DNA from: Naegleria lovaniensis | Lineage: Eukaryota; Heterolobosea; Eutetramitea; Acrasida; Naegleriidae | Reading direction: 5' to 3' | Assembly (NCBI RefSeq): GCF_003324165.1 | Contig: NW_025407851.1 | Span: 62,001-126,000, forward strand | DNA: 64,000 bases | Shown here: positions 20,560 through 32,765 of the stretch, in pieces | Position numbering within the stretch: position 1 is the first letter of the stretch | How the letters are laid out: each line of letters opens with the position of its first letter | Position numbers and translations under genes: made by a program | The notes under the pieces: model-generated | Seen by the model: only the letters and a program-made list of their open reading frames with translations | What the model was told of the DNA's origin: nothing | Databases searched by the model: none

Positions 20560-21850
20560 CAATTTATTAAACCCAGCGATTGCTACAGATACAACACTAA
20601 CAGATCTTGGAAAAGGAGGTTCTTCCACAGTAAGGGATGAAATGCTTGCTTACCAAAATTGGAACCCCATCCGTCAAAAGACCCACAATTTGTTTTTTGG
20701 CACCCATCATTTCCCATTGTCTCCACTTGTTGGAAATTGAATGAATAGCCTTCTTCCTGAAGGCAATTTCTTCCATGTGAGTTTCCTGGAAAAAACTGAA
20801 GGATTTCGATGAGAACTGTGAGAGCCTTGTTGTTTGTTGGCTTTCTCATCATCCCTCATCTTTTTGCGACACGTTTCTTTAGTGTGACCTGGCTTCTTTC
20901 AAAATAGACATACTATATTGCTAACATCTTTCTCTGGATTAGGGATTTTCAATTGTTGTTTCAACACCTGTCGCTCTTACCCACTGCCTTCAGCCCAAGA
21001 GAACAGGTCATCTTTTTCTCAACAAAGGGTTGAGTGTAGAGGAACTAATTATCTCTGCCGCTTGCTGGAACTTCTGTCTCGCAAGGAGAACAAATGCGCG
21101 GTTCTCGACTGAGTCAATAGCCCGTTGCAACTCTTCATCTTCGTCCTTATTCTTGAGCTGTTTTTTCAACAGAATCTTGTAAATAGCTCCAAGAGAACTA
21201 AACTCCTCAACTTCTTCCTTCCTGAGTTACGGTCAAAAACAGTAGACACTCGTTCGTTGGCAAGAGATTCGGCCATACAATCTATTTGAAATAGATTCAA
21301 ATCAATACTCTTCCCACTCTTAAGCAACTCGAGAACCCTATTTCGTTGACCATTAGCCAGAGCCGCTGGTAGTTGGTCCTCACAGACATCCCTTTGTGAA
21401 AAAGGGCCTTGTTGAGTCAAATCAACAATGATTTAGTTGATGTCGCGTTTGGGCGCCGACGACTTTGCTTTCTTAACCTCATCACACATAAAGTCTAACT
21501 CCTCTTCTAATTCAAATCATTAACAACATCTTGCTGGGAAAACCTTCTTGAGTCTGTTGTAGATACTTTTCAATTCTTTGAGAGATAGTGATTCTATCCC
21601 TTTCTCCAAGTAGATGATAATAATTGTTCCACTTCAGTGGCAATGTAAATTTTTTGAAAGAAGTAATTTTTTTATTCTGATCCATTCTCAGAATCTTATA
21701 GTGGTTAAGAGCACCATTCATATCGTCACAGTTCAAAATTTTGCTGTAAAACTGTGTTATCCGATAAAACTTATACATCTGGGCCAGTAAACTTAGATGT
21801 TGCATCTGCCGCACTTCAATGAAATTACATCTCTGTTAAAGGTAACCCAT
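20560..21850 (-). mobile_element. Decayed Gag-like retroelement fossil
   Basis: No intact gene is present. On the minus strand, short open stretches with protein-like composition are separated by many breaks. Near 20850-20910 there is a CCHC zinc-knuckle-like signature followed by a basic tail, the arrangement at the end of many retroelement Gag proteins. Higher coordinates (about 21010-21420) hold polar helical fragments that could be the rest of Gag. No reverse transcriptase, integrase or clear terminal repeats were seen. The base composition is more balanced than in neighbouring genes. It looks old and broken in many places. A dead host zinc-knuckle gene is the alternative. Confidence 0.35.
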
Positions 21851-22644
21851 TAATCAAACAATTTCTCTAGTTAACTAATTGCTTCCTGCTACTAGTGATA
21901 ACATACTATCTTTTAATAACCATATACATGTAACCAACAGACCAATAACGGACTTTCTTAGAGAACAAACGACACGCCAGTTAACATCATTTGGACATGA
22001 ATTGATACTACATGTAAAATCATGCTTATCTCCATGTTTTCCTTTTGTTAGAAGATTGACTATCACGTTATTTGAATATCATATTATGTTAGCGTGTATT
22101 TAGCCTTATACAGTTAATCGGTAATGAATATGTTTTAGTTGCACATTGATTTCTTTTAATCCCTTCTATATTACTTGATTATTTGGATCCACCGTTCTAA
22201 TGTGTAAAGATTATTTATTTTCGTGTTGAAACTTCAAATACTGATTGCTAACAACAATTGGGTTAGTTGCTGTCGAATTAATAAACGAAATAATGTGCGA
22301 ATTTACCGGATAATTTTTGAAAACATAATATTGAGAAACAACATGTTATGTTACTTCAAACAATAATAGCTTGATACCGATGAGTTAGTTGCTGTCATAT
22401 TTCCAGGATGTGTCACTTCTTTGGAGATGCTCAATTAAACAAATTCTTGACCAAGTCCTACAGCCACTCAATTGAATCTATTCGACAATATTTAAATGGC
22501 CGTTGATAGCAGCTCTCAGGATTGCAGTTAAATTGGACCGTTCCTGTTTGACTAGGATGCTATGTTCCTATGTCAACAATTCGAAGAAAACAAAAGAGCA
22601 AGTGCTGCCATCCCATAGGTTGATTTACAAAGAGTCTAAATCTT
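21851..22644. other. Gene-free interval beside the fossil
   Basis: Only short, unconvincing open frames occur on either strand. The sequence is A/T-rich without clear repeats, and I see no RNA gene. It may be further, more decayed element sequence or the DPH5 3' flank. Confidence 0.4.
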
Positions 22645-23490
22645 TTACTGTTTTCGTTTCAAATAGTTCTTGACACTATAAAATTCCAAATGTTCCTTTT
22701 CCAAGAAATGAATATCCTTATCTGGAGCACAAATGACCAATGAATGCAAAGGTTCACCCCAATCCAATTCTCTCAATTCTTTCATAGTTCCATAAACAAC
22801 TTGTTGATCCTGAGCTCCCACTCGTGCCAATCCAACGCAATAAGTATCTTCATTGTAAACTCCTTCTTTTCTCAAGTGTTCAATTTCTAATAATTCATCA
22901 ATTGCTTGATTAATGGTCATGAAACGTGGCGGCATGTATTTCTTTAAATGTGGTTTCAGTAAACATTCTTCTGTTGGTTCTTTCACTTTAATATCCAATA
23001 AACACAATGTATGCAATCCACATTCTCGATTCTTTTTAATTTTATCATAAAACGAATCAGGTTTCCAATTCTCTGTAAAGAATACCAAAGATACGGTAAT
23101 ACCAAATTGATATAGTTGTAATCCACAAACACCCACTGCATTCATGATCGAAGCATTGTGAATGACTTCGACTTGAATATTCATTTCACGAGCTCGAATG
23201 ACCATATCGGTATGAGTCGTTGCTCCGAATGGGTCTCCAACAACGAGAAAACCGACACACTGGGTTTTGGCGCGTTCCAAGATGACCTTCTCACATTCCG
23301 ATTCGACGCAATAACGATCAGCCTCTTCAATTTTCTTTCCGTAGAATTCTTCTAAACGATCTTTTTTAATTCCAGGAAGGATGGAAGTGTACGATTCAAG
23401 GAAGAGTACATCACAGGATTTGACTGCCTCTAATCCCTTGACGGTAATGTCTTTTTCATCACCGAGTCCGAGTCCAATAATGTAGAGCAT
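22645..23490 (-). CDS. DPH5: Diphthine synthase
   Basis: DPH5 is the S-adenosylmethionine-dependent methyltransferase that builds the diphthamide precursor on a His of elongation factor 2 in the cytosol. The 281-residue product starts [16 protein letters not shown], the family start. This is why the ATG at 23490 was chosen over the in-frame codon 29 residues upstream. Other family landmarks are [21 protein letters not shown] (SAM pocket), [35 protein letters not shown] and [11 protein letters not shown]. There is no intron. It is divergent from the coiled-coil gene, with 164 bp between start codons. Confidence 0.95.
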   Translation of the reverse strand: MLYIIGLGLGDEKDITVKGLEAVKSCDVLFLESYTSILPGIKKDRLEEFYGKKIEEADRYCVESECEKVILERAKTQCVGFLVVGDPFGATTHTDMVIRAREMNIQVEVIHNASIMNAVGVCGLQLYQFGITVSLVFFTENWKPDSFYDKIKKNRECGLHTLCLLDIKVKEPTEECLLKPHLKKYMPPRFMTINQAIDELLEIEHLRKEGVYNEDTYCVGLARVGAQDQQVVYGTMKELRELDWGEPLHSLVICAPDKDIHFLEKEHLEFYSVKNYLKRKQ

Positions 23491-23654
23491 GAGTTTCAAT
23501 AATATTTTTTTAAAATTTCGAAAATGCTTCACCAAAGAATTTGAAATTCGTGCCAAAGTGGTCCTGCTTAAAAACAACCTACGCGCTCAAAGATCGGCAG
23601 TTAATCACTTTTAAGGCTAAGCAAAGATAAACATGGTGCGATCTTTTTTAAAAA

Positions 23655-26600
23655 ATGAGTACTGATAGCAGTAACGGGCAGAGGACCACCAGTAAACCTC
23701 CTTCCTTGAAACAGGAAGGGTCAGATCAACGACTGCTTGAAGGCTTGGCAGCGTCATCGTCTGAAACAACAACTACAACAACTACGATCAAGAGAAAACA
23801 ATTAAGGGAACATAATACACTAAAAACCTCGTTACACCTCTCTCCATCTTCGACCAGTCGCAACGTTTCCTCATCGTCCATCAATGTCTTCGATCGTTCA
23901 AATGTACAAAACCATCCCATGCATTCAATCATCAACACCTCCCCAATTCCTCATCTCAAAAAAGGCTCTTATCAAGGTCTTCTTCACGATGATGATGTTG
24001 ATGATATCCTTTTAATGAATATTCATCATGACGATGATGAGCATACCCACCCCTCAAATCAACCTTACTCTTTGGAACTCGACGATCATCAAATTTACAA
24101 CGAATTTAAAAATGTGGTTCAGCAATTGGACAGACAAGCCGTGAATACTGCTGACACCACCGAGAACCAACAATTACTTGGTGAAAAGTTTATAAACCAT
24201 GTAGAGGATCAACAATACCAAACAACAACAACGGAAGCATGCTCCGTTCCACCAATCCACACAACCGCTGCTACTCGTTCAGACGATCCAATTTCACACA
24301 GACAGCATCATCATTGCAATAATGATACTACAGACGTTCCCTCATCATCATCATTACAACATTCTGAAACAGCAAACACCCTACTGAGTAGTTCCCATCA
24401 ACCAATCTCAACTCTCAATAATGCAGAGAACCATAACAGTCCGAATGTATCAAGATTTGTTGGAAATGACTCCAACACTTCTCTCACTTCACTGCTGTCT
24501 TTGAAATGTAAAGAATTGTATTTGTTGAATAATGAATTATCAAGTCGATTGTTACAATCACAATTTGAAAATGATGAAACGAAATATCAAATGAACAAGC
24601 TAAAGAATTTATTTGGCCATTGAACAGAAGAGTGAAAAAGGAATTGGAAATTATTTATTTTGGTTTGGTGAAACGATTAAAAGACGAATGTGACTCACTA
24701 AAGACCATTGTTACATTAATGAAGGTAGGTATTATGTTGATGATTTTGGAAACTATTGATCATGTATTCTAATACCGTGGATAGGAAAATCAAGAGAAAC
24801 AAATAAGTGATTTCCTTTCAATTATCACATCATCTCATTACTGTTCATCTCCGAATCATCCATTACAAATCTTTCATCGCTCTTCCCTCTCGACTGCAAT
24901 CGTTTCTAGTGATGAACATCTGACAACATCAGAAATGAAATCTCAATTAAATGAAAAAGACGAAACAATTTCTAAATTAAAGGAAGAAATTGAGAAATTA
25001 AGAGAGTTCAATAACGGTAAGTGTAATAGAACATAGACCTATGGTATCTATACACCCCATCTTTTAGAACACATTCATTCTCAATATTCATCTCAATTGC
25101 AGGACAGAAATGAAAAAATTATCAAACTAACCAATGATATCAAGTTGATGGAAATTCAACTGTTGAACCTCTCAAAACAATTAGAAATTAATTCTCAATC
25201 AGATAAAACTACCTTAATTCATGAGAAACACAATAAGGAAATGATGGATCTTATCTCCTCTCTCAAATCTCAATTACAACAAAAGAATACTCTATTAGAA
25301 GAAGTAATTCAAAATTTAAAATCAAGAGAAGATGAAATACGAGAATTAATGACCAATAACCGAAATCTAATCACAGACTTGAAGAATAACGAACATCAAT
25401 TTCAATTATTTGTGGAAACGAGCAACAAAAAGATGAATGATATCAAACAAGAACATTTACACTCATTGAATTTAATTGAATCCTCTCATTTAGAAGAAAT
25501 TGATTACGTTAAAAGATTGGGAGAAGAAACAATGAAGACTGAATTAAATATATTGAAATCACAATATGAAACAAAATTACACGAAATGGCAGAAATTCAC
25601 ACCCAGCAAATAGAAGAGTTGAATGCCAAGCATCAGAATCTCATTGAAGATTTAAAGAAACATCATTTAAATGAAATGGAAAGTGTTTTGAAATGTCATC
25701 ATGACATGTTGAATGACACAACCAATCCTGTCCTTAAGGAGTTGAACCAAGTTGATGATCAATTGAAAACCATGAAAGAAGATTCTGATTTCTCATTAAA
25801 AGAACAGTATGAATCCAAAATGAATTCAATGAAAGACATGTATCAAGGACAACTTGAATCTCTCACTCGTAATTATGAAACTAAGATACAATTCATACAA
25901 CAAGAACAAGAAGATTCTCTCAAGACTACTCATCAACAGTTGAACATGGAAAGGAATGAACTCCAAACTCTTATTCGTATGCGATGCGATCAATTGAAAC
26001 AGCAACTACGAGATTATGCCTCGAAATGGACGAGTCTCTTCAATGTCTGCAGCAGTGCTACATGCAACACAAGTACTACTACTACCATCATGGTACATGA
26101 TCATTTATCCATCCATAATACGGAAGATTATGAAGTATATTACTCCAATACCACTACCAGTACCAATACCAACACTACCATCACGAACACGACTTGGTTT
26201 AAACAACAAATCGATTCACTAGAAAAGGTCATTTCCAAACTATTCAATTCTTTCATTCATGATCTCTCACAATTGAAAGAACATGATTTGACAAGTATGG
26301 AAGAGAAAAATAGACGAATTGAAACATTGGAACAGATTCATTCCAGAGAGCTTGAAACTGTAACACATGAGAGCATCCAACTCAGTGATCGATTGAATCA
26401 TGCTCAATCAGAAATTGAAAAGAAACAATTAGCAATACAAGAGCTAGAAAAGAAAGTATTTGAATTACAATCCCAATGTCAATTATTAGAACATGAACAT
26501 CAAGAAACAATTGAGAGTTTAAATACTGAACATTCTATTCAAAATAAGACTATGGAAAAGAAGATTAACGAATTACAAATGGATAGAGATTCTATTCAAA

Positions 26601-29062
26601 ACAAATATCATCAATTAGAAACATTGTATCAAGACTCTACTAGTCAATTGAATCATACTCTCAATCAATTACAACATGTTGAAAAAACACTTGATGTTTT
26701 ACGAACTGAAAAGAATGATGCCATGAAAAGGCTTGAGAATTTGGAACAAGTCATTTCAAGAGATGTTTGTGATGAATGGATTGAAATGCTGAAGACCAAT
26801 ATTGGTTCAAACGAATTGGAATCTACTACTCTCTCTTCAAGTTCCACTGATTGTGTACAATCAAAAATACACTCTCTTCACTCCACGATCCAATCCACTT
26901 TGAATAGAGTCCGTCAATTACAAGAATTGAATCAAAGTCTCACATTGAAACTCAACAATTATTCGGAAATTATGGAAAGAAATGAAATGAAATTGAATGA
27001 AGTGTTGCTAGAAAATACGAACATGAAGAATATCATGAAACAATTAGAAGTAGCAAACCAAGAACTAGAGATACAATTATCAAATGAACGTTCCATAGCA
27101 TTGCAAAATCAACAACAAGCACAATTGAACTTGAAAGAACAACATGATCGCTCACAATTAGAATTACAATCTCTTCAACAACAGTGCAAACAATTAGAAG
27201 AATTGAATGCCAAATTGAGTGATCATGAACAACAATTGGAAGAGGAAAAACAATCGATTAATCTTGTACTCACAGAATTGAAACAAGAAATGAATGATCA
27301 AGTTTCAAAACATCAACAAGAAATGAACGAACAATTATTGAAACATCAACAAGAGTTGAATGAACAATTATTGAAACATCAACAAGAAATGAACAATCAA
27401 ATTTCAAAACATCAACAAGAGTTGACTACTCTACAACAAGAAAGAAGTGATCATTTACAAGATGTACATCAACAACAAGTGACACAATTAGAAGAGAAAA
27501 TATTAGAATTAAATGAAGAAATTTCCGAACAAACCGATGAATTGCATCATGCTGCTCTTGAGGTAACCAATTTACAAAAGATTAATGATTTCCTATCCAA
27601 TGAATTGAAACTTGTAAAATCATTGAATAGACAATTGAAAGATGAATATGCAAATGAAATGACAGCAGAATTGAAAAATCTTAAAGATTTAATTGAATCT
27701 ACTAGAATTGATTTGATTGGAGTTAAAGATATGAATGACAAGTATAACAAGTATTACAATCAATCTGAAGCGATCAAACAAGAATATGAAAAATATTTAA
27801 AACAATATTCAGATGTTGTTTATAGAATTCAAGAATTAGAAAAAACTGTACAACGAGTGCAATCATTTATTACTGAAAAAGAATCCATCATTTTCAATCA
27901 TGCTTCCATGAATACCAATCCTACCATGACGAATACTGAAACAAGTGTTATGGATGACCACTCTCCTTCAGAACTATTAACATCCTCACAAATAGATGTT
28001 CTTACTCAATTTATTCACGAGTTGAGAAATGTCATCACGTCATCATCGAATACTATGAATGTTGCAGAATTTTCATCCATGAATCATCCAATCCATACCA
28101 CAACAGGAAATTCGACTGTTGCTCTGAGCAATCAACAACCAAGACTCAATCAGCAACAAATGAAAGAAAAGAGAAGAACAATGGCATTTGAACCTGGATC
28201 CATTTCTTTCGATGAAGAGAGTGCATTCATGATGAATCATGGATTGGATGATGATTGGAATGGTAGTAGGAGGAATAGTACTATAAGTAGTCATAGTAGT
28301 GGTGGTAGTGGTAGTGGTAGTGGTAGTACAATGATTCAGAATGAACCATTCAACAAATCATTCAATCGTCGAATGACTACGATTGCTACTACTACTAGTT
28401 CACCGACGACAACACACTTATTGATGAATTCATTCTCTCCTCCATTATCATCTCCACAGCAACAACAACAACAACAAACACCACGTGATAATAATAGACC
28501 CAAGACGTTATCCATCATGTTACAGCAAGCACCATATTTACAATCTCAGAGCAATAGCAATCGATCGAGTAGAAGTAATAGTAATGCAAGTAGTAACAAT
28601 AGTTCTTCTTCATTCAAACTCATGACCAATCATCATCATGCATTGATACAACAGCAACCACAACGACCTCATTCTCTAACCTTGGATACGTCTCAAAGAG
28701 AAGTGCTCAATAGTTCCCTGTCATCCTATAGAAACACACCAATGGTACAAGGTGGTGGTGCCATTTCATCTGGAAGGAGTACACCACCAACAAGTAATGA
28801 ATCATCAAGACACCAAAGTATACATAGTGCTACATCATCACCAAATCTTTCATCTGTATTCCAAAAAACAAAGAGTTCACCCAATCTTGAACAGACTTTT
28901 GGAAATGTCAATGATATGTGGAATTCCAACACCACTGCAACCAACAACAACAACAATAACAACAACAATGGTACCACTAGTTCATCAACCAACCTTTCCA
29001 ATCCAAGTCTAATCAGAAGATTACAGCAGACACCACCAATTCCACCACCAAGAAGACTCTAA
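23655..29062 (+). CDS. Giant coiled-coil protein (golgin/kinectin-like, multi-exon)
   Basis: No family is recognised. The N-terminal 280 residues (from the ATG at 23655) are polar and low-complexity. The rest, to about residue 1,400, is nearly unbroken coiled coil rich in Glu, Gln, Leu and Lys. The C-terminal 350 residues are Ser/Asn/Gln-rich and end PPIPPPRRL, a possible SH3/WW ligand. Downstream introns are clear: 24725-24784 (GTAGGT...ATAG) and 25017-25067 (GTAAGT...TTTTAG), leading into the main exon 25068-29062. The join between the first exon and the 24630 region is uncertain. Either a 92-bp intron (24508-24599, GTAAAG...ACAAG) restores frame, or a one-base indel lies near 24615. Tethering on Golgi or cytoskeleton is a guess from architecture alone. 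Confidence 0.72.
27287..27418 (+). repeat. Four 33-bp repeats coding an 11-residue coiled-coil unit
   Basis: Four consecutive 33-bp units encode variants of E-(M/L)-N-x-Q-(V/L/I)-(S/L)-K-H-Q-Q. They sit inside the coiled-coil region. An 11-residue period is a known alternative to heptads and gives a nearly straight coil. Near-identical DNA in the units implies recent expansion. Confidence 0.9.
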
Positions 29063-29214
29063 GTGGCATACATATAATGATTGCTAAATGTCATTTTACT
29101 TTTTAGGGATTCATTCCTTGTGATGTAACAAAACGTGGAACAATCATGTACTTGAGAAGTTGTACGGGCACAGAGTGGTGAAGAAACCCAACAACAATTA
29201 GCTTCATTAAAAAA

Positions 29215-32200
29215 ATGTACTACCGAGCAACAGCTGTTGAGCCTTCCACACCACCACCACCACACCTTTTTCATTCCACATCCACACCTCACTCCATGAT
29301 AACACTCTTCTCTCAATATTTATCATCATACTTGTTTCAATCCAATAATAATGGGGCATGGCTCAATGAATGGTTTCGTTGTGATTATAGTGTCATTTCA
29401 TCAAGTGCTCCGAACAATGTTGATTTTTGTGCATGGATTTCCTATCTCTATGTAAGTATCATGATGATCATTGGATGCAATCATTGACCTCATGTTACCA
29501 TTCATTGTGTCTATTATTCGTGTCTGTATATTTTTGTGTGTTTGTTCTGTGTTACACAACAACAATATAATCATTCAATAGTTCATTCTCATCGTTGTAG
29601 CAATATTGGTGGTATTAGGAATGGTCTTGACATTGTTTTTAGGAATTTTTTATGTCATGAGAAGAGTGTGTGGACTGTGTGGATCAGCAAAGGCAGCTCA
29701 TAAAAACTATTCATCTCAACTTGTCATGGTTGTGATTTATACGATTCTTGCAACATTTATTGTAGTTGCTAGTTTGGGTGGAATGGTCTTTACCATTACG
29801 TATGGAGTGGGAAGTGGTCATGTCATTTCTACCACATTTAATACCATTTCCATGACGATTGATCAATTTACAACAAGTGCTAAGGATATTACAGGTGAGT
29901 TTTGAAAATTTCCATGACGATTGAATATTGAAAACACTTCTTGTATACATTGAATTTTGTTAATAATCAATCTCATCCCAACGTTGTATCCCAATGTTGA
30001 ATGTTCCAACACTGCTACTACAACTACTGTTTGTGAATCAATGTTCCAACACCCTAACATGACTGTTCATTCAAAAAACATGACTGTTCATTCAAAAAAG
30101 GTGGTACTGGTATTGTCAAAGTCTTTGCTCAAAATATTAATCAATTATTCAAAGATAATATTTATCCTTTACTGAATTCTACCATGAATGTCAATATAGC
30201 CATGATGCAATTACCAATCTCTCTTTTACAATCTCAATTAAGTGATTTAAATTCAATTGTTTTGAAATTACAACAATTGAATGAATTAGAACAAGAAATT
30301 ATGACATCCAATAAGGATATTTTAGATACATTGAATTATCCATTTCAATCATTGAATTCATCAAGTTCACAATTACAAGTTGCTAAATTTCCTCAACAAT
30401 CTTTTCAATCCATGAATGAATCATTCTATTCCACGTTATATCCAAATATTATGAATCAAATTGGAAATGAAATGATGAATCAAATCATACCAATTGCAGA
30501 TGGATATGTTTCTGTATTGAGTAATTTTAATAGTACAGATAGTATGTTCACGTTGTTACAACGTAATTTAGGTAAGTGTTGTTGGATGAGAGTGGTGTTA
30601 TGATTACAAATAATTTCATAAATATCATAATTTCATAATACACTCATACCACTCAAATTTACCAATATTGTATTGGGACAATTGACACATGTGAACTCGT
30701 GATGAATATATATTGTTATTGCAATGAACCTCACATTTCAATGAACCTCACATTTCAATGAACACCACCACCAATGTTCATGCATCAAAAAATGAATGAC
30801 AATGAACCTCACCCATAGAAATGGTCATTGGTAATGGTATTCTAAAAAGAGGTGCATCCATCTTTGAAGGAGTGAGATTGAGTGTGATTGGAATTGGTTT
30901 CTTATTCATTCTCTCTACTTTTGTGATATTCATGTCATTGATTTATCGAAGAAATCCAAGAGCAGCCAAATGTTCCTCATGTTGTTCCTGTATTCTTGTA
31001 TTTTGGATGTTTTTATTTGGTGCAGCGAATGTTTGTGTCTTTATGATCCTTGTTCCGTATTGTCGTGAAGGTCAAGATATTTTTGATCCTCAACGATTAC
31101 CTTCTCAACTTCACAACACAACCTTCTCGATTGGTCTCAATATTACCAAAAGTTTATTGAAGTGTCAAGGAGAGGAAACATGGATTCAAGTGGTACAAGA
31201 GGTGGTGGTGGTTTCGTTAAAGAATGGTCATGGTAATAATAATCAAACACTACTACTCATGGAATCTCTCAATCAATATGTGAATCAACTCTTTGGAGTG
31301 TTTCAAACCATAACCAATTCGAGTAGTATGATTCCAATCATGAATGTAACGAGTGATGCCTTTAAGAATGCATTATCACCTCTTGGAAATGATATTTTAA
31401 AGAAGGGAATTGAACAACCAATGAAAGACATTTCAAATCTATTTTCAAAACAAGTATTGGATGATTTGAAAGATATTTCAACCTATTCTTCTCAATTCAA
31501 AATGAATACTTTTCAAAATCTAATTCAACAATTGAATTCCATCACCAAGAATATTACCATTCCTAATGATCAAAGACTTGAATTTTATTATGATACTTGG
31601 AATATTTCTACATTCAATCCCAATCAATATCCATTCAATATCTCTGAACAATACTCTGAATTGATATATGTCTATGAAAATCAACATTTATCAAGTAATA
31701 CGACCTTGTATCAACGATTAACTCTGATTCAATCTCAATTAATACTCTACACGAACACAATGATGAATTTGACTCTAGAAACACCAAATACTCTCTTTTC
31801 CTATACTTGGAATACTCTCTCCAATACTTTGAATGGTATGAATCAAGTCATTTCCATGTTTGATCGAATGAATGAAGCATGGATGTATTTGAATGATGAA
31901 GGTCGCAATATATCACTACATCGTGTGAAGAGTTCCATTCAACAATTCGTGCAATATCTGAAAAGTGTCTTTTTACAGGCACAGTGTGGTTTCATTGGTA
32001 GTAACATGAAATCGATTCATTACCATACTTGTCAAGTCATGAATGTGGGTACTATTGGAATGGGTGCATGTGCCATTCTCATTGGATTATCATTACTTGT
32101 CTTGTATCCTATTGGATTGATTGCATCGAAACGTTTAGATGGAAGATCTTATCAACCATTACTGTGGAGAAAATCAAAGAATGTTCGTGATATGGATATT

Positions 32201-32545
32201 AAATTATTAGAAGAGAGAGCAAATGAATTGACTCAAATGGATGTGAGTAGTAGTAGTGGTGGTGGTGGTATTGGTGGTAGTGGTATGGGTGGTGGTATTG
32301 GTGGTGGTATGAGTAGTGGTGGTGGTGGTGGTCATAGCGACACTTACAGTCGTGGCACTGGTGGGTTAAGTCGAAGTGGTAGTAAGGTTACGAGTCGTGG
32401 TGCAAGTAGTAGTAGTACGACTCTCATCAAGGGTTCCAAACAACAACGTTATGCTTATTCTGGTGTTGGAGAGGGTGACTCGGATGACAGTAGTGGTGAG
32501 GATGATGTTGTCGAAACAGTTCGAAGAGGTTCAAAGAGATTTTAA
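29215..32545 (+). CDS. Prominin-like five-span membrane glycoprotein (4 exons)
   Basis: Prominins (CD133 family) are pentaspan proteins of plasma-membrane protrusions and cilia that bind cholesterol. Exons 29215-29451, 29582-29894, 30101-30571 and 30819-32545 all have GT-AG borders and keep phase, giving 915 residues. The membrane plan is exactly that of prominin. TM1 is at about 80-104, then a short Cys loop (RRVCGLCGS), then TM2 at about 127-151. A 208-residue outer loop follows, then TM3 at about 360-383, a Cys cluster CSSCCSC (392-398) and TM4 at about 399-419. A 323-residue outer loop with N-glycosylation sequons precedes TM5 at about 747-772. The cytoplasmic tail is Gly/Ser-rich with basic and acidic ends. 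Identity rests on topology, loop sizes and Cys placement; a tweety-like protein is the main alternative. Confidence 0.72.
30058..30099 (+). repeat. Tandem 21-bp duplication at an intron 3' end
   Basis: Two perfect 21-bp copies (CATGACTGTTCATTC plus six A) lie end to end. The second copy abuts the acceptor AG of intron 2 of the prominin-like gene. Confidence 0.95.
30722..30814 (+). repeat. 17-bp intronic tandem repeat
   Basis: The unit CAATGAACCTCACATTT occurs twice in tandem (30722-30755). Partial copies follow at 30756 and about 30800, all in intron 3 of the prominin-like gene. Confidence 0.9.
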
Positions 32546-32765
32546 TATCATTGCACAAAAGCAAGCGTTCATATAAATTTTTGAAATTTTTTGATTTAAA
32601 AAAAATTCTTTGCATTGTTCTCGGAATCAGTGGTACCATCAAAGACTCATCAAACACCTCCGGAGTAGCACCACCAGTACCATCAGTAGCACCACTACCA
32701 CTCAACTACCACTCAACTAGTTACCCTTTCAAAGCAAAACAACACCCCGAGACTCTAAACAACAA

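Noticed and set aside
28726-29316. Leu/Val-rich and Trp/Cys-rich minus-strand frames
   Set aside because: Reverse readings of Asn and Pro codon runs in the coiled-coil gene tail and of the prominin leader.
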